A DNA stretch of 64,000 nt from NCBI RefSeq assembly GCF_027947575.1, contig NZ_CP116256.1, forward strand, positions 6,634,001 through 6,698,000. Direction: 5' to 3'. This DNA comes from Streptomyces rubrogriseus. Lineage in GTDB: Bacteria > Actinomycetota > Actinomycetes > Streptomycetales > Streptomycetaceae. Shown here piece by piece: positions 44,179 through 53,081 of this stretch. The notes beneath the pieces are model-generated. The model had not been told where the DNA came from and did not search any database. It worked only from the letters and a program-made list of their open reading frames with translations. Both the position numbers and the translations under genes were made by a program. Each line of letters opens with the position of its first letter. The stretch's first letter is position 1.

Positions 44179-44944
44179 CGGCCGGCTCCGCACCCTTTCG
44201 GGCCCGGGAGGCCGCGGCCCGTTTGGCGAGGGGGCCGTAGGCCGCGCCGCCCAGGATCAGCACGGCCCCGGCGATCACCAGGACGACCACGGTCCGCAGC
44301 GGACCCGGCGAGGAGAGGTCGCCCAGCGTCCGGAAGCCGGTGGGCCGCTCCAGCATGCCGTTCATGGGCCAGGCCACGGCGTCCACCCGGGCGTCCACGG
44401 CGCCGCGCGACACGGTGCCGGCGGCCGCGTCGGTCAGGTGGGCGGTGGAGTCCACGGAGTTGTGCCGCTCGTCGCCGAGCAGGAACAGGCGGCCCTCCGG
44501 GACGGTCACGGTCTGGAAGTCACTGATCTCGGCCGGGGTGCCGGCGGGCAGGTACGGCTCGTCGATCACCTTGCCGTTGACCTTCAGCTTGCCCTTCTGG
44601 CAGCAGGAGACGGTGTCCCCGCCGACGGCGACGACCCGCTTGACCATGGGGGCGTTGGCCCAGGTCGCGTCCTTGAACACGACGACGTCGCCACGGCGGA
44701 CGTCGGCGCCGTCGATGCGCTGCGCCAGGACCCGGTCACCGGCGTCGATGGTCGGCGTCATCGAGCTGGTCGGCACGGTGTAGGGACGGTAGACCACCGC
44801 TCCCCAGGCGAAGCCGCCGAGGAACAGCACCAGGCCCAGCGCCACCGCGATGCCGGACAGCCGCTGTCCGGTCCGGCTGCCCACCGGGCCCTTGTTCGCT
44901 CCGCCGCCGCGCGGGGCCGTACGTGTCGTGCTCTCGCCACCCAT
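44168..44944 (-). CDS. sipZ: Type I signal peptidase (SipZ)
   Basis: The 258-residue enzyme cleaves Sec signal peptides on the outer face of the membrane. It has a Gly/Thr-rich cytoplasmic start, one N-terminal membrane segment (about 30-50), the catalytic Ser61 in TSSMTP, Lys102 in VKRVVAVGGD, box E in LGDERHNS and a C-terminal membrane anchor with a basic tail. ATG 44944 gives the expected length and has AAGGTG upstream. It is the last of four signal peptidase genes here. Confidence 0.93.
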   Translation of the reverse strand: MGGESTTRTAPRGGGANKGPVGSRTGQRLSGIAVALGLVLFLGGFAWGAVVYRPYTVPTSSMTPTIDAGDRVLAQRIDGADVRRGDVVVFKDATWANAPMVKRVVAVGGDTVSCCQKGKLKVNGKVIDEPYLPAGTPAEISDFQTVTVPEGRLFLLGDERHNSVDSTAHLTDAAAGTVSRGAVDARVDAVAWPMNGMLERPTGFRTLGDLSSPGPLRTVVVLVIAGAVLILGGAAYGPLAKRAAASRARKGAEPAGGR

Positions 44945-45049
44945 GGAGCGGCACCTTACCCGGCGGTACGCCAACGGGGCAGCCCCCTCCCGGAGGCCGG
45001 AAGGGGGCTTGTCGGACCGCGGGGGACACGCGGCGGGATGCGCGGTGGC

Positions 45050-46060
45050 TCAGCGGGTCTCGGCCGGGGCGGTGCGACGACGGCGCCACCACACGAACGG
45101 GACAGCACCGGCGACGGCCAGCCCCTGGGGCGCGACCGACAGCGCGGCGGCGGCCGAGGACCGGGCCTGCAGGCCGTCCTGGTCGAAGGTGTCGGGGACC
45201 GGCAGGGTGCCCCAGCGGTTCATCGGCCAGGCGACCACGATGGCGCGGCCTACGACCTCGTCCACCGGGACCATGCCGCCGTTCTTGTCGGACTGGTTGT
45301 AGCGGGAGTCCCGGGAGTTCTGCCGGTGGTCGCCCATGACCCAGATTTTGCCCTCGGGCACCGTGACCTTGAACCGCCCGCCCTGGTCGTCGTCCGAGCA
45401 CGGCGTGTTGCCGGGGTAGACGTAGGGCTCGTTCAGCGCCTTGCCGTTGACCTTGAGCGGGCCGGTCTTGTTGCACTCGACCGTGTCACCGGCGACTCCG
45501 ATGACCCGCTTGATCAGGTCCTTCTCTTCCGCGGACGGCATCAGGCCGATCCAGCTGAGGACCGTCTGCAGCGCGTTCGGGTCGGGTGTCGGCTCGCCCG
45601 CCAGCCAGTCGGCCGGGTCGTGGAAGACCACGACCTCGCCGCGCTCGGGCTCCGAGCCGAACCAGGGGGTCAGCTTGTCGACCAGGACCCGGTCACCGAT
45701 CTGAAGGGTGTTCTCCATCGAGGAGGACGGGATCGAGAACGCCTGCACCAGGAACGTCTTGATCAGCAGGGCGAGCACCAGCGCGATGCCGATCAGGATC
45801 GGCAGTTCCTTCCAGAAGGAGCGCTGCTTCTTGGCCGCGGGCGGGGTCGCGGGCGGCGTCCCGCCGACTCCCTCGTCCTCCGTCCCGCCGTTGTGTCCGT
45901 CCTGGCCGCGCTGTCCGTTCGTCACCCTGCCGTCCTCGGTTCCGGAGCCGTATCCGGAGTCGGGGGCGCCGACCGCGGCCGGACCGGACCTCTCCTCGGG
46001 GCGTCCGCGGTTCTCCTCGCCGTCGTGACCGGACCGTGCGCCAACCGCCACATCCCCCAC
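45050..46060 (-). CDS. sipY: Type I signal peptidase (SipY)
   Basis: The 336-residue enzyme has a long hydrophilic Gly/Asp-rich cytoplasmic N-terminus (1-78), a membrane segment (about 84-108), catalytic Ser114 in IPSSSM and Lys184 in LIKRVIGVAGD, box E (MGDHRQNSRDSR) and a C-terminal membrane anchor ending in Arg-rich residues. GTG 46060 has AGGAG six bases upstream. The reading frame of the upstream sipX, as read here, continues across this gene's first third. Confidence 0.92.
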   Translation of the reverse strand: MGDVAVGARSGHDGEENRGRPEERSGPAAVGAPDSGYGSGTEDGRVTNGQRGQDGHNGGTEDEGVGGTPPATPPAAKKQRSFWKELPILIGIALVLALLIKTFLVQAFSIPSSSMENTLQIGDRVLVDKLTPWFGSEPERGEVVVFHDPADWLAGEPTPDPNALQTVLSWIGLMPSAEEKDLIKRVIGVAGDTVECNKTGPLKVNGKALNEPYVYPGNTPCSDDDQGGRFKVTVPEGKIWVMGDHRQNSRDSRYNQSDKNGGMVPVDEVVGRAIVVAWPMNRWGTLPVPDTFDQDGLQARSSAAAALSVAPQGLAVAGAVPFVWWRRRRTAPAETR

Positions 46061-47033
46061 GCCAACTCCTCACTCTCTGCCGCCGCCTGCCCCGGATACG
46101 GCGCAGGCCCACCACTCCCATAACGAGCGGGAGTTCCGCAGGGGTCGGGAGTTCCATCATCGCGTTCGGATCGTAGGGGGCAACCCTATGCGACAGCTCG
46201 GGAGCGGCGGTCGAACCGGAGGCCGCGTCGGACACGGACGCGTACGTTTTCGGCTCGTCCAGGGTGGTCCAGTGACCGAACGGCCAGGCGATGACCATGG
46301 CCCGCCCCACCACCTCGTCCTGGGACACGGTGCCGAAGTCGGTCTCCTGGTGGGCGCGGGAGTCGGCGGAGTTGGACCGGTGGTCGCCCATCACCCACAG
46401 CCGCCCCTCGGGGACGGTGACGTCGAACGGCGTCCGGGACGGGCTGTCCCCGGGGTACAGGTAGTCCTCGTTCAGGGGAACGCCGTTGACGGTGACGCGG
46501 CCCTGCTTGTCGCAGCACTTGACGTGGTCGCCGCCCACGCCGACGACCCGCTTGATGAGGTCCTTCTCGTCGTCGGACGGCAGCAGCCCGATGAAGGCGA
46601 GGCCCTCCTTGACCTGTTTGACGACGACGGGATCGTCCTTCTTGGTGGTCTGCTCGCCCTGGAGCCACCCGCCGGGGTCCCGGAAGACGACGACGTCCCC
46701 GCGCTGCGGCTCGGACCCGAACCAGGGGGTCAGCTTGTCCACCAGGACCCGGTCGCCGATCCGGATGGTCTGCTCCATGGAGCCCGACGGGATCACGAAG
46801 GCCTGGACGAGGAAGGTCTTCAGCACCAGCGCTATGAGGACCGCGACGCCGACGAGGAGCGGGATCTCCTTGACGGCGCCGCGTCTGCGCCGCCGTTTGA
46901 CCTTGCGCTGGAGTTTGCGGCGCTCGGCGCGCGAGCGGCCGCCGGACGGCGCGGCGGTGCGCCTGGACCCGGTGGGCAGCAGGTTCTCCGCGGGGCTGCT
47001 GGGCGCTCCCCGCGGCTTGCCCCGGCTACCCAT
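45693..47033 (-). CDS. sipX: Type I signal peptidase (SipX), reading frame runs on into sipY
   Basis: The recognisable enzyme spans 47033 to about 46070: a basic N-terminus (1-52), membrane segment (56-80), catalytic Ser85 in IPSGSM, Lys161 in LIKRVVGVGGD and box E MGDHRSNSADSR. After PAELPLVMGVVGLRR the frame has no stop and continues as an Arg-rich shadow of sipY to 45693. A one-base shift would use a TGA at 46070-46072, ten bases before sipY. Either this is a frameshift near the 3' end or a sequence error; the Arg-rich tail is unlikely to be biological. ATG 47033 overlaps the sipW stop by eight bases. Confidence 0.8.
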   Translation of the reverse strand: MGSRGKPRGAPSSPAENLLPTGSRRTAAPSGGRSRAERRKLQRKVKRRRRRGAVKEIPLLVGVAVLIALVLKTFLVQAFVIPSGSMEQTIRIGDRVLVDKLTPWFGSEPQRGDVVVFRDPGGWLQGEQTTKKDDPVVVKQVKEGLAFIGLLPSDDEKDLIKRVVGVGGDHVKCCDKQGRVTVNGVPLNEDYLYPGDSPSRTPFDVTVPEGRLWVMGDHRSNSADSRAHQETDFGTVSQDEVVGRAMVIAWPFGHWTTLDEPKTYASVSDAASGSTAAPELSHRVAPYDPNAMMELPTPAELPLVMGVVGLRRIRGRRRQRVRSWRGGCGGWRTVRSRRRGEPRTPRGEVRSGRGRRPRLRIRLRNRGRQGDERTARPGRTQRRDGGRGSRRDAARDPARGQEAALLLEGTADPDRHRAGARPADQDVPGAGVLDPVLLDGEHPSDR

Positions 47034-47805
47034 CGGCGTCCTCGCCGGGCGCCGCTCCGGGGTCGGGCGCCGCTCCGGCGCCGGACGCGGCCCCGGCGCC
47101 GGCCTCCGTGTCCGGCACGCGCGCGTAGGCGTCGGGGCGGTCGAGGCGGGTGGCATGGCCGAAGGGCCAGACAATCCAGTCGGCGCGGCCTATCACGTCG
47201 TCCAGCGGAACCATCCCGCCCCCCGGGGAGCCCAGGTGGTCGCGGGAGTCGCTGGAGTCGGCCCGGTGGTCGCCGAGGACGAAGAGGGTGCCGTCGGGGA
47301 CGACGACGTCGAAGGGCACCGTGGACGGGCGGTCGCCGGGGTACAGGAACGCCGACTCGTCGACCGACTGACCGTTCACCCGGATCCACCCCTCCTCGTC
47401 GCAGCACACCACGTGGTCCCCGCCCACACCGACAACGCGTTTGATGTAGTCGCCGTGCCCGAAGCCCCCGGTGCCGTCGAAGACGACGACGTCTCCCCTG
47501 CGCGGCCGACCGTCGAAACGGTACGCCAACTTATTTACGAGAACCCGGTCGCCGATCCTCAATCCACGCTCCATCGATCCGCTGGGGATCTGGAACGGCT
47601 GCAGGACGAAGGTGCTGACCAGCAGCAGGAACAGCAGGAGGATCAGCAGGGTCACGGTGATCCGGCCGCCCGGCAGCCAGTCCCCGATCCGCCCCGCGAA
47701 CGCGGAACGCGACCGTTCCTCCGGGCCCTCCGGATCCGAGGGCTGCTCGGAGTCGGAAGGGCGGGAGGAGCGGTCGCGCTCCGTGTGCTGTGTTTCGGTG
47801 TCCAT
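47026..47805 (-). CDS. sipW: Type I signal peptidase (SipW)
   Basis: The 259-residue enzyme has an acidic N-terminus (1-35), one membrane segment (about 47-68), catalytic Ser77 in IPSGSM, Lys123 in YIKRVVGVGGD and box E LGDHRADSSDSR. The C-terminus is Ala/Gly/Pro-rich with no clear membrane anchor, unlike SipY and SipZ. It is first of the sipWXY run downstream of rplS and its TAG lies inside the sipX start region. Confidence 0.93.
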   Translation of the reverse strand: MDTETQHTERDRSSRPSDSEQPSDPEGPEERSRSAFAGRIGDWLPGGRITVTLLILLLFLLLVSTFVLQPFQIPSGSMERGLRIGDRVLVNKLAYRFDGRPRRGDVVVFDGTGGFGHGDYIKRVVGVGGDHVVCCDEEGWIRVNGQSVDESAFLYPGDRPSTVPFDVVVPDGTLFVLGDHRADSSDSRDHLGSPGGGMVPLDDVIGRADWIVWPFGHATRLDRPDAYARVPDTEAGAGAASGAGAAPDPGAAPGEDADG

Positions 47806-47850
47806 CGGGGCCAGATGCTATCCGGCCCCGGCGCGGACCCCGGAGGGCGC

Positions 47851-48201
47851 TCAGCTCTCGCGCTTCTCCTTGATCTTCGCGGCCTTGCCGCGGAGCTCGC
47901 GCAGGTAGTACAGCTTGGCGCGGCGGACGTCACCGCGGGTGACGAGCTCGATCTTCTCCACGATCGGGGTGTGCACCGGGAAGGTGCGCTCGACGCCGAC
48001 GGAGAAGGAGACCTTGCGGACCGTGAAGGTCTCGCGCACGCCGGCGCCCTGACGGCGGATGACGACGCCCTTGAACTGCTGCACACGGGAGCGGTTGCCC
48101 TCGATGACGCGCACGTGGACGTTGACGGTGTCGCCGGGGCGGAAGGCCGGGACGTCGCTGCGCAGCGACGCGGCGTCGACGGAGTCGAGCAGGTGAGACA
48201 T
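47851..48201 (-). CDS. rplS: 50S ribosomal protein L19
   Basis: The 116-residue protein matches L19 throughout ([56 protein letters not shown]). It sits at the 30S-50S interface. ATG 48201 has AGGAAAG eight bases upstream, so an in-frame upstream start at 48228 is not needed. It lies downstream of trmD and upstream of the signal peptidase genes. Confidence 0.97.
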   Translation of the reverse strand: MSHLLDSVDAASLRSDVPAFRPGDTVNVHVRVIEGNRSRVQQFKGVVIRRQGAGVRETFTVRKVSFSVGVERTFPVHTPIVEKIELVTRGDVRRAKLYYLRELRGKAAKIKEKRES

Positions 48202-48337
48202 TTCGTCTGCTTTCCTCGCCGATGCCACAGGTCATCGGCGGAAACTAGGTGTTTCGGAATCAGGGTCGTGCGGGTCGGGACGGGCGTCGTCTCCCCCTGT
48301 GGCAGGGGCGCGCTCCGGACGGACGCACAACAGCCGC

Positions 48338-49171
48338 CTATTCTTCCATGCCGGGGGTCCTGCGCCAAAATCGGCCGTACGGTTCCCCGTCCGGGTCGGG
48401 CTGCCAGCCCAGGATGGAGAGCATTTCGCGGTCCTTCTTGTCGAAGGCGGCGGGATCGCACCGTTCGATCAGGTCGGGCCGGTTGGCCGTGGTGCGGCGC
48501 AGGGCCTCGTCGCGCCGCCAGCGGGCGATCTTCCCGTGGTGGCCGCTGAGCAGCACGTCCGGGATGCCGCGCCCGCGCCACTGCGGCGGCTTGGTGTGGA
48601 CGGGGCCCTCCAGCAGGTTGGCCATGGCGCCGGGGGCGAAGGAGTCGTCCTGGTGGGACTCGGCGTTGCCCAGCACCCCGGGCAGCAGCCGGGCCACGGC
48701 CTCGGTGACGACGAGTACGGCGGCCTCGCCGCCGGCCAGGACGTAGTCGCCGATGGACACCTCGTACACGGGCATCCGGGTCGCGTACTCGTCCACGACC
48801 CGGCGGTCGATGCCCTCGTAGCGGGCGGGGGTGAAGATCAGCCAGGGCCGCTCGGAGAGGTGGACGGCGAGTTCCTGGGTGAACGGGCGGCCGCTGGGCG
48901 TGGGCACGATGAGGGCGGGCTCGCCGGACCCCGTCTCGTAGCCGTCGGCCAGGACGGAGTCCAGGGCGTCACCCCACGGCTCGGTCTTCATGACCATGCC
49001 GGGGCCGCCGCCGTAGGGGGTGTCGTCGACCGTGTTGTGGCGGTCGTACGTCCAGTCGCGCAGGTCGTGCACGTGGACGCCGAGCTGTCCGCGCGCGCGT
49101 GCCTTGCCGACGAGGGAGACGTTCAGCGGTTCCAGGTACTCGGGGAAGATCGTGACGACGTCGAGCCGCAT
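48338..49171 (-). CDS. trmD: tRNA (guanine-37-N1)-methyltransferase
   Basis: The 277-residue SPOUT-class enzyme has the N-terminal knot domain ([55 protein letters not shown]) and a C-terminal helical domain. It methylates G37 of tRNAs to prevent frameshifting. The C-terminal extension is slightly longer than in E. coli. ATG 49171 overlaps the rimM stop (TAATG). Confidence 0.96.
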   Translation of the reverse strand: MRLDVVTIFPEYLEPLNVSLVGKARARGQLGVHVHDLRDWTYDRHNTVDDTPYGGGPGMVMKTEPWGDALDSVLADGYETGSGEPALIVPTPSGRPFTQELAVHLSERPWLIFTPARYEGIDRRVVDEYATRMPVYEVSIGDYVLAGGEAAVLVVTEAVARLLPGVLGNAESHQDDSFAPGAMANLLEGPVHTKPPQWRGRGIPDVLLSGHHGKIARWRRDEALRRTTANRPDLIERCDPAAFDKKDREMLSILGWQPDPDGEPYGRFWRRTPGMEE

Positions 49172-49749
49172 TACGCCTCGTCCCCGGCGGTGTCCTTGCC
49201 GGCCGCGTCCTCGGCGTCCCGCGCGGAGGCGATCTCGGCCCGGTCGTCGATCAGTCCGGGCGGCGGGTCGATGACCGCGCGCTGCGCGTCGAGGTCGATC
49301 GCGGTGACGATCTCGGAGACGAACGGCACGTAGACCTCGCTGCCGTCGGGGCGCTCCACCACGAAGAGGTCCTGGGTGGGCAGGTGGGAGATCTCGGTGA
49401 TGCGGCCGACCTCGGTGCCGTCCTCGGTGACCACGTCGAGGTCGATCAGCTGGTGGTCGTAGTACTCGTCCTCGTCCTCGGGCCGCTCGGCGGGGTCGAC
49501 GTCGGCGATCAGGAGGGTGTTGCGCAGCGCCTCGGCGCCGGTGCGGTCGTGGACGCCGGCGAAGCGCAGCAGGAGCCGGCCGCTGTGCACCCGGCCGGAC
49601 TCGATGGTGAGCGGCCCGGTGGAGGCGGGGTCGGTGGCCAGTACGGCACCGGGCCCGAGCCTCAGCTCCGGCTCGTCCGTGCGGACCTCGACGGTCACCT
49701 CGCCCTTGATTCCGTGGGCGCGGCCGATGCGCGCGACTACCAGCTGCAC
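49171..49749 (-). CDS. rimM: Ribosome maturation factor RimM
   Basis: The 192-residue protein has the RimM N-terminal domain ([17 protein letters not shown]) and a C-terminal PRC-barrel ([19 protein letters not shown]). It assists 16S 3' domain maturation with S19. The C-terminus has a variable charged tail. GTG 49749 is the first start before the conserved region. It lies in the usual rpsP-khpA-rimM-trmD-rplS order. Confidence 0.95.
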   Translation of the reverse strand: MQLVVARIGRAHGIKGEVTVEVRTDEPELRLGPGAVLATDPASTGPLTIESGRVHSGRLLLRFAGVHDRTGAEALRNTLLIADVDPAERPEDEDEYYDHQLIDLDVVTEDGTEVGRITEISHLPTQDLFVVERPDGSEVYVPFVSEIVTAIDLDAQRAVIDPPPGLIDDRAEIASARDAEDAAGKDTAGDEA

Positions 49750-49858
49750 TGTGCTTGCTCTCCTGTCGGTACTGCGAGGAGCCGGTCGGGCTCATACGAC
49801 TGCGGGCCGGGGACGGCCCAGTGGCCTTCCCCGGCCCGAGCCGGTGCTGCAATTGGCG

Positions 49859-50098
49859 TCAGCGGACGTGGTCCACGTCGACGAGGTCGACACGGACACC
49901 GCGGCCGCCGATGGCGCCCACGACAGTGCGCAGCGCGCGTGCGGTGCGGCCGTTGCGGCCGATCACCTTGCCGAGGTCGTCGGGGTGGACCCGGACCTCG
50001 AGCACTCGCCCGCGGCGCAGGTTGCGCGAGGCGACCTGCACATCGTCGGGGTTGTCGACGATGCCCTTCACGAGGTGCTCGAGAGCCTCCTCGAGCAT
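49859..50098 (-). CDS. khpA: KH-domain RNA-binding protein (KhpA)
   Basis: The 79-residue protein has a single KH domain with the GKVIGRNGRTARALR (GxxG) loop. In other bacteria it acts with a Jag/KhpB partner in RNA binding. It begins two bases after rpsP and 109 nt before rimM. Length and position are as in other actinobacteria. Confidence 0.93.
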   Translation of the reverse strand: MLEEALEHLVKGIVDNPDDVQVASRNLRRGRVLEVRVHPDDLGKVIGRNGRTARALRTVVGAIGGRGVRVDLVDVDHVR

Positions 50099-50100
50099 GC

Positions 50101-50520
50101 TCAGGCCTCGGACGCGGAGGACTCGGCGGCGGCCTCGTCCTTCTTGTCGGCCTTCTTCTTCTGGGTGATCGCCTCACCCTTGCCCTCGTCCTCGCCACCG
50201 ATCGCCTCGAAGGACGGGCGGGCCGCCTTCTCGGCCGGCTGCAGCAGCGGAGCCGGGGCGGGCTCGCCCTTGAACTTCTGCCAGTCGCCGGTCTTCTTCA
50301 GGATGGCGAGCACGGGCTCGGTCGGCTGGGCGCCGACACCGAGCCAGTACGCGACACGCTCGGCGTCGACCTCCATCACCGACGGGTTGTACGTCGGGTG
50401 GTACTTGCCGATCTCCTCGATGGCCCGGCCGTCACGGCGGGTACGGGAGTCGGCGACGACGATGCGGTAGTGAGGCGAACGGATCTTGCCCAGACGCTTC
50501 AGCTTGATCTTGACTGCCAC
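50101..50520 (-). CDS. rpsP: 30S ribosomal protein S16
   Basis: The 139-residue protein has the S16 core ([23 protein letters not shown] region, then [10 protein letters not shown] and [12 protein letters not shown]) and a Lys/Ala/Glu-rich tail of about 45 residues, commonly seen in actinobacteria. It heads the khpA-rimM-trmD-rplS run. Confidence 0.96.
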   Translation of the reverse strand: MAVKIKLKRLGKIRSPHYRIVVADSRTRRDGRAIEEIGKYHPTYNPSVMEVDAERVAYWLGVGAQPTEPVLAILKKTGDWQKFKGEPAPAPLLQPAEKAARPSFEAIGGEDEGKGEAITQKKKADKKDEAAAESSASEA

Positions 50521-50683
50521 GGGAGTGGGTTCTCCTGGTTTTGACGTGGTTGGGCACGGCGAGAGAGCCGCGTGGGGTTGCGGTACCCGAGTGCCCGATG
50601 GACGCGTCAGCCGGAGGAGAGAGGGGTCCTGTGCGACTGTCGAGTACAGCTAGCCATTGTGCCACACGCGGGCAGGCCCGTCG

Positions 50684-50708
50684 GACGGCGGGCTCCGGGC
50701 CCGCCGTC
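50684..50708 (-). terminator. Hairpin downstream of the SprT-like gene
   Basis: GACGGCGGGC and GCCCGCCGTC form a perfect 10-bp stem with a 5-nt loop, 68 nt past the stop of the metalloprotein gene and upstream of rpsP. Confidence 0.7.
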
Positions 50709-50775
50709 GGGCGGACCACTCGCCCCCGGGCGACGGCACCCGGCACCGGTCGGGCTGCCACGAGCAGCCGGACCG

Positions 50776-51372
50776 TCAGCTCATTCCCGCGCCGACCACC
50801 TCCGGGATCCGGAACGGCTTGCCGCAGCCGCCGCACATGATCGGCGCCTGGGCCAGCACCGACGGGACGACGCGGACGTTGCGCCCGCAGTCGCAGACCG
50901 CCTTCACGCGCACCCCTCCCCCGGAGGAGCCGTGCCGGGCGGCCGGACCGCGGAAGCTGCGGGCCGTGTCGGTCGCGGTGGCGACGGTGTGGGCCTTCAG
51001 CGCGCGCTGGAGGCGTTCGATCGTCGGGCGGTACCGGCGCTTCGCCTCGGGGGTGAGCGTGACCAGCGAGAAGCCGCTGCTGGGATGCGGCTCCTCGGGG
51101 TGGTCCAGGCCCAGCTCCTCGGCGATCGCGAGGAATCGGCGGTTGTGGTAGCGCCCCGCGCGGGAGGTGTCGCGTACTCCGCGCGCTGCGGCGATGCCGT
51201 GGACTGCCTCGTGAAGCAGTCGCTCGAAGGAGAGCTCGTGCCCGCAGGCGGACGACGACTCTCCGATCAGGGACTCGGGCGCGGCAAGATCGGGCAGCTC
51301 GGTGTGGTGCCGCTGAATGTCGGCCCACGCCTGCGCCAGCTCTGCGGCGAGAACAGGTGGTGTCGTGCTCAC
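50776..51372 (-). CDS. SprT-like zinc metalloprotein
   Basis: The 198-residue protein has HEAVH (His54 to His58), the SprT-like metallopeptidase core, followed by GRYHNRRF, and a C-terminal zinc ribbon with CDCG and CGGCG pairs. This is a short soluble member of the SprT/Spartan-like group, whose eukaryotic relatives cleave DNA-protein crosslinks; the bacterial function is not established. GTG 51372 is the first start. A sequence resembling a SigR-type promoter lies immediately upstream. Confidence 0.8.
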   Translation of the reverse strand: MSTTPPVLAAELAQAWADIQRHHTELPDLAAPESLIGESSSACGHELSFERLLHEAVHGIAAARGVRDTSRAGRYHNRRFLAIAEELGLDHPEEPHPSSGFSLVTLTPEAKRRYRPTIERLQRALKAHTVATATDTARSFRGPAARHGSSGGGVRVKAVCDCGRNVRVVPSVLAQAPIMCGGCGKPFRIPEVVGAGMS

Positions 51373-52043
51373 GTAATGACAACGAGCCGGGGTGCCGCTG
51401 TGTTCCTATTCCGGGGCATCCCAAATAATTTGCACGTACCAGTCAGTTGCCGCTGATGCGTCCCGACGAGGGCGGGTGCGCTGATCTGCGGAGAAGCCTC
51501 ACAGCTCGTACCAAGCTGGTGCGTAGTCCGACGTACGCACCGGCGCGTAACCGCCGTCCACACGCCGGAGTGCGAGGGGCCCGCGCGTGCGCAAGGGGCG
51601 TTTCGGCCGCTGTCGCCCCGGAGGGATGCCGTCCGAGCGGACGCGCCGACGGACGTGACGTTACCGGGTGCGCCACCGGCGTGCGGCACCGCCCCGCCTC
51701 CCGGCGCGTCCGGGCACCGCGCGGTGCCGGTCGGCCCGGCCGACCTTGGCCGGAACCGTGCCGTCGGTGCGGCGGCCACCCACGGTCATCGACCGGCGAC
51801 ACGATCCGGCCATCCGGGCCGGCGCACGGGACGGGGATGTCCCGGGTACCACGCGGCCAGGCCCGTGTTGCCGGGAAGTGAAATCTCGCCACGGTGCCGG
51901 GGATCGGGCAAACCGGGCCCCGCCACCACTGGACGCCACGGCGAGCCCGGAGTTACCTGGCATACGGGGGGAGTGCGAGCGCACTGCACGGGGGCCACGG
52001 AATCGGGCACGGCGGCAACACTCGGCGATTGGGGCACTTTCCT
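51373..52043. other. 671-nt stretch with no supportable gene
   Basis: Several open frames cross it, but their translations are Arg/Pro/Gly-rich, lack Shine-Dalgarno sites and show no family match. It holds divergent promoter space for the SprT-like gene and the methyltransferase. One AT-rich patch near 51420-51440 is the only compositional break. Confidence 0.6.
51381..51406 (-). promoter_or_regulatory. SigR-like promoter elements
   Basis: GGAAC and GTT are separated by exactly 18 bases on the minus strand (51402-51406 and 51381-51383). The SigR consensus is GGAAT-N18-GTT. The downstream element lies nine bases before the GTG, so a transcript from here would be nearly leaderless. Confidence 0.3.
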
Positions 52044-52931
52044 ATGACACCTACGCTCGTGCGGCAGCACTCGTCCCACGCGGAGGCGGCGCCTCACGTG
52101 GACCCGCGTGCACGCGCGCGTGACTGGTCCGAGATACAGGAGCGGATGCTCGTACCGCTCTACGAGGCCGTCTACGAGCGACTGGACGTGGGCGGCGACA
52201 CCCGGATGCTGGGTCTGGGCTGCGGTTCCGGACTCGCGCTGCTGATGGCCGCCTCGCGCGGTGCGGCGGTGACCGGGGTCGACTCCCGCTCCCCGGAACT
52301 CCTGGACCTGGCCCGTCGGCGCCTGCTGCCCGGGACCTCCGAGGAGTCCGGGGCGGACAGCACGGTGAGCACGCGCACGCGTGGCGGCGCACCACGGATC
52401 GTCCAGGGCACGCCCGGGGACGCGGCGGATCCCACGGCGCCCGCGTTCACGCTGGTGACCGCCTTCGAACCCAGCGGTTGCCGCGCCGGCGACTCCGAGC
52501 CGCTCGGTGACCTGCTCGCCCGGGCGGTGCCGCTCGCGGCGCGCGGCGCGGCCGTGGTGCTGGCCGGCTGGGGCCCGCCAGAGCGGTGCGCCACGACGTC
52601 GGTGCTGCGGGTGGCGGCCAAGCTCACCGACCCGACGCACGGCACGGGCGGCTGGCGCCCCGCCCTGCGCGACGACCTGGAGGAGGTGGCCCAGCGGGCC
52701 GGGCTCAGGCCGGACGGCTCGGGGCGGGTGGCGTGCCCGTTCGGCTACGCGGACACGGGCAGCGCGGTGCGCGGGCTGCTGTCGACCGGCATGTTCGACG
52801 CGGCGGTCGCGGCGACCGACCGGGAGCAGGTCGACAAGGAGCTGACGGAGGCGTTGCATCCGCACCGGCGGCCGGACGGGACCGTGTGGATGCCGAACGT
52901 CTTCCGTTATCTGATCGCCCGGGTCCCCTGA
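52044..52931 (+). CDS. SAM-dependent methyltransferase
   Basis: The 295-residue class I methyltransferase has motif I LGLGCGSGLALLMAA near residue 55, then VTGVDSRSPELLDLAR, the usual Asp that contacts SAM. The remainder is more divergent, with LTDPTHGTGGWRPAL and a C-terminal helical part. Substrate unknown. ATG 52044 lies about ten bases after GGGGC. It follows the long empty stretch; the next gene on this strand encodes a lipoprotein 150 nt away. Confidence 0.82.
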   Translation: MTPTLVRQHSSHAEAAPHVDPRARARDWSEIQERMLVPLYEAVYERLDVGGDTRMLGLGCGSGLALLMAASRGAAVTGVDSRSPELLDLARRRLLPGTSEESGADSTVSTRTRGGAPRIVQGTPGDAADPTAPAFTLVTAFEPSGCRAGDSEPLGDLLARAVPLAARGAAVVLAGWGPPERCATTSVLRVAAKLTDPTHGTGGWRPALRDDLEEVAQRAGLRPDGSGRVACPFGYADTGSAVRGLLSTGMFDAAVAATDREQVDKELTEALHPHRRPDGTVWMPNVFRYLIARVP

Positions 52932-53081
52932 CGACCGGTTCGGACTGGCTTCTTTCGATGCAGGTGTGAATGGTGTGAAGAAGGCGGTCGAGGGTTCCCG
53001 CCGTTTCCCCCGGTGGATCATGGACCCCTACGCTGATCCACCGTTCGGGGGAACAGACACATCTGCATACAGGAGCCTGTA

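Noticed and set aside
51369..51892. Small open frames in the gap before the methyltransferase gene
   Set aside because: There is no ribosome binding site, no family match, and the composition equals that of shadow frames.
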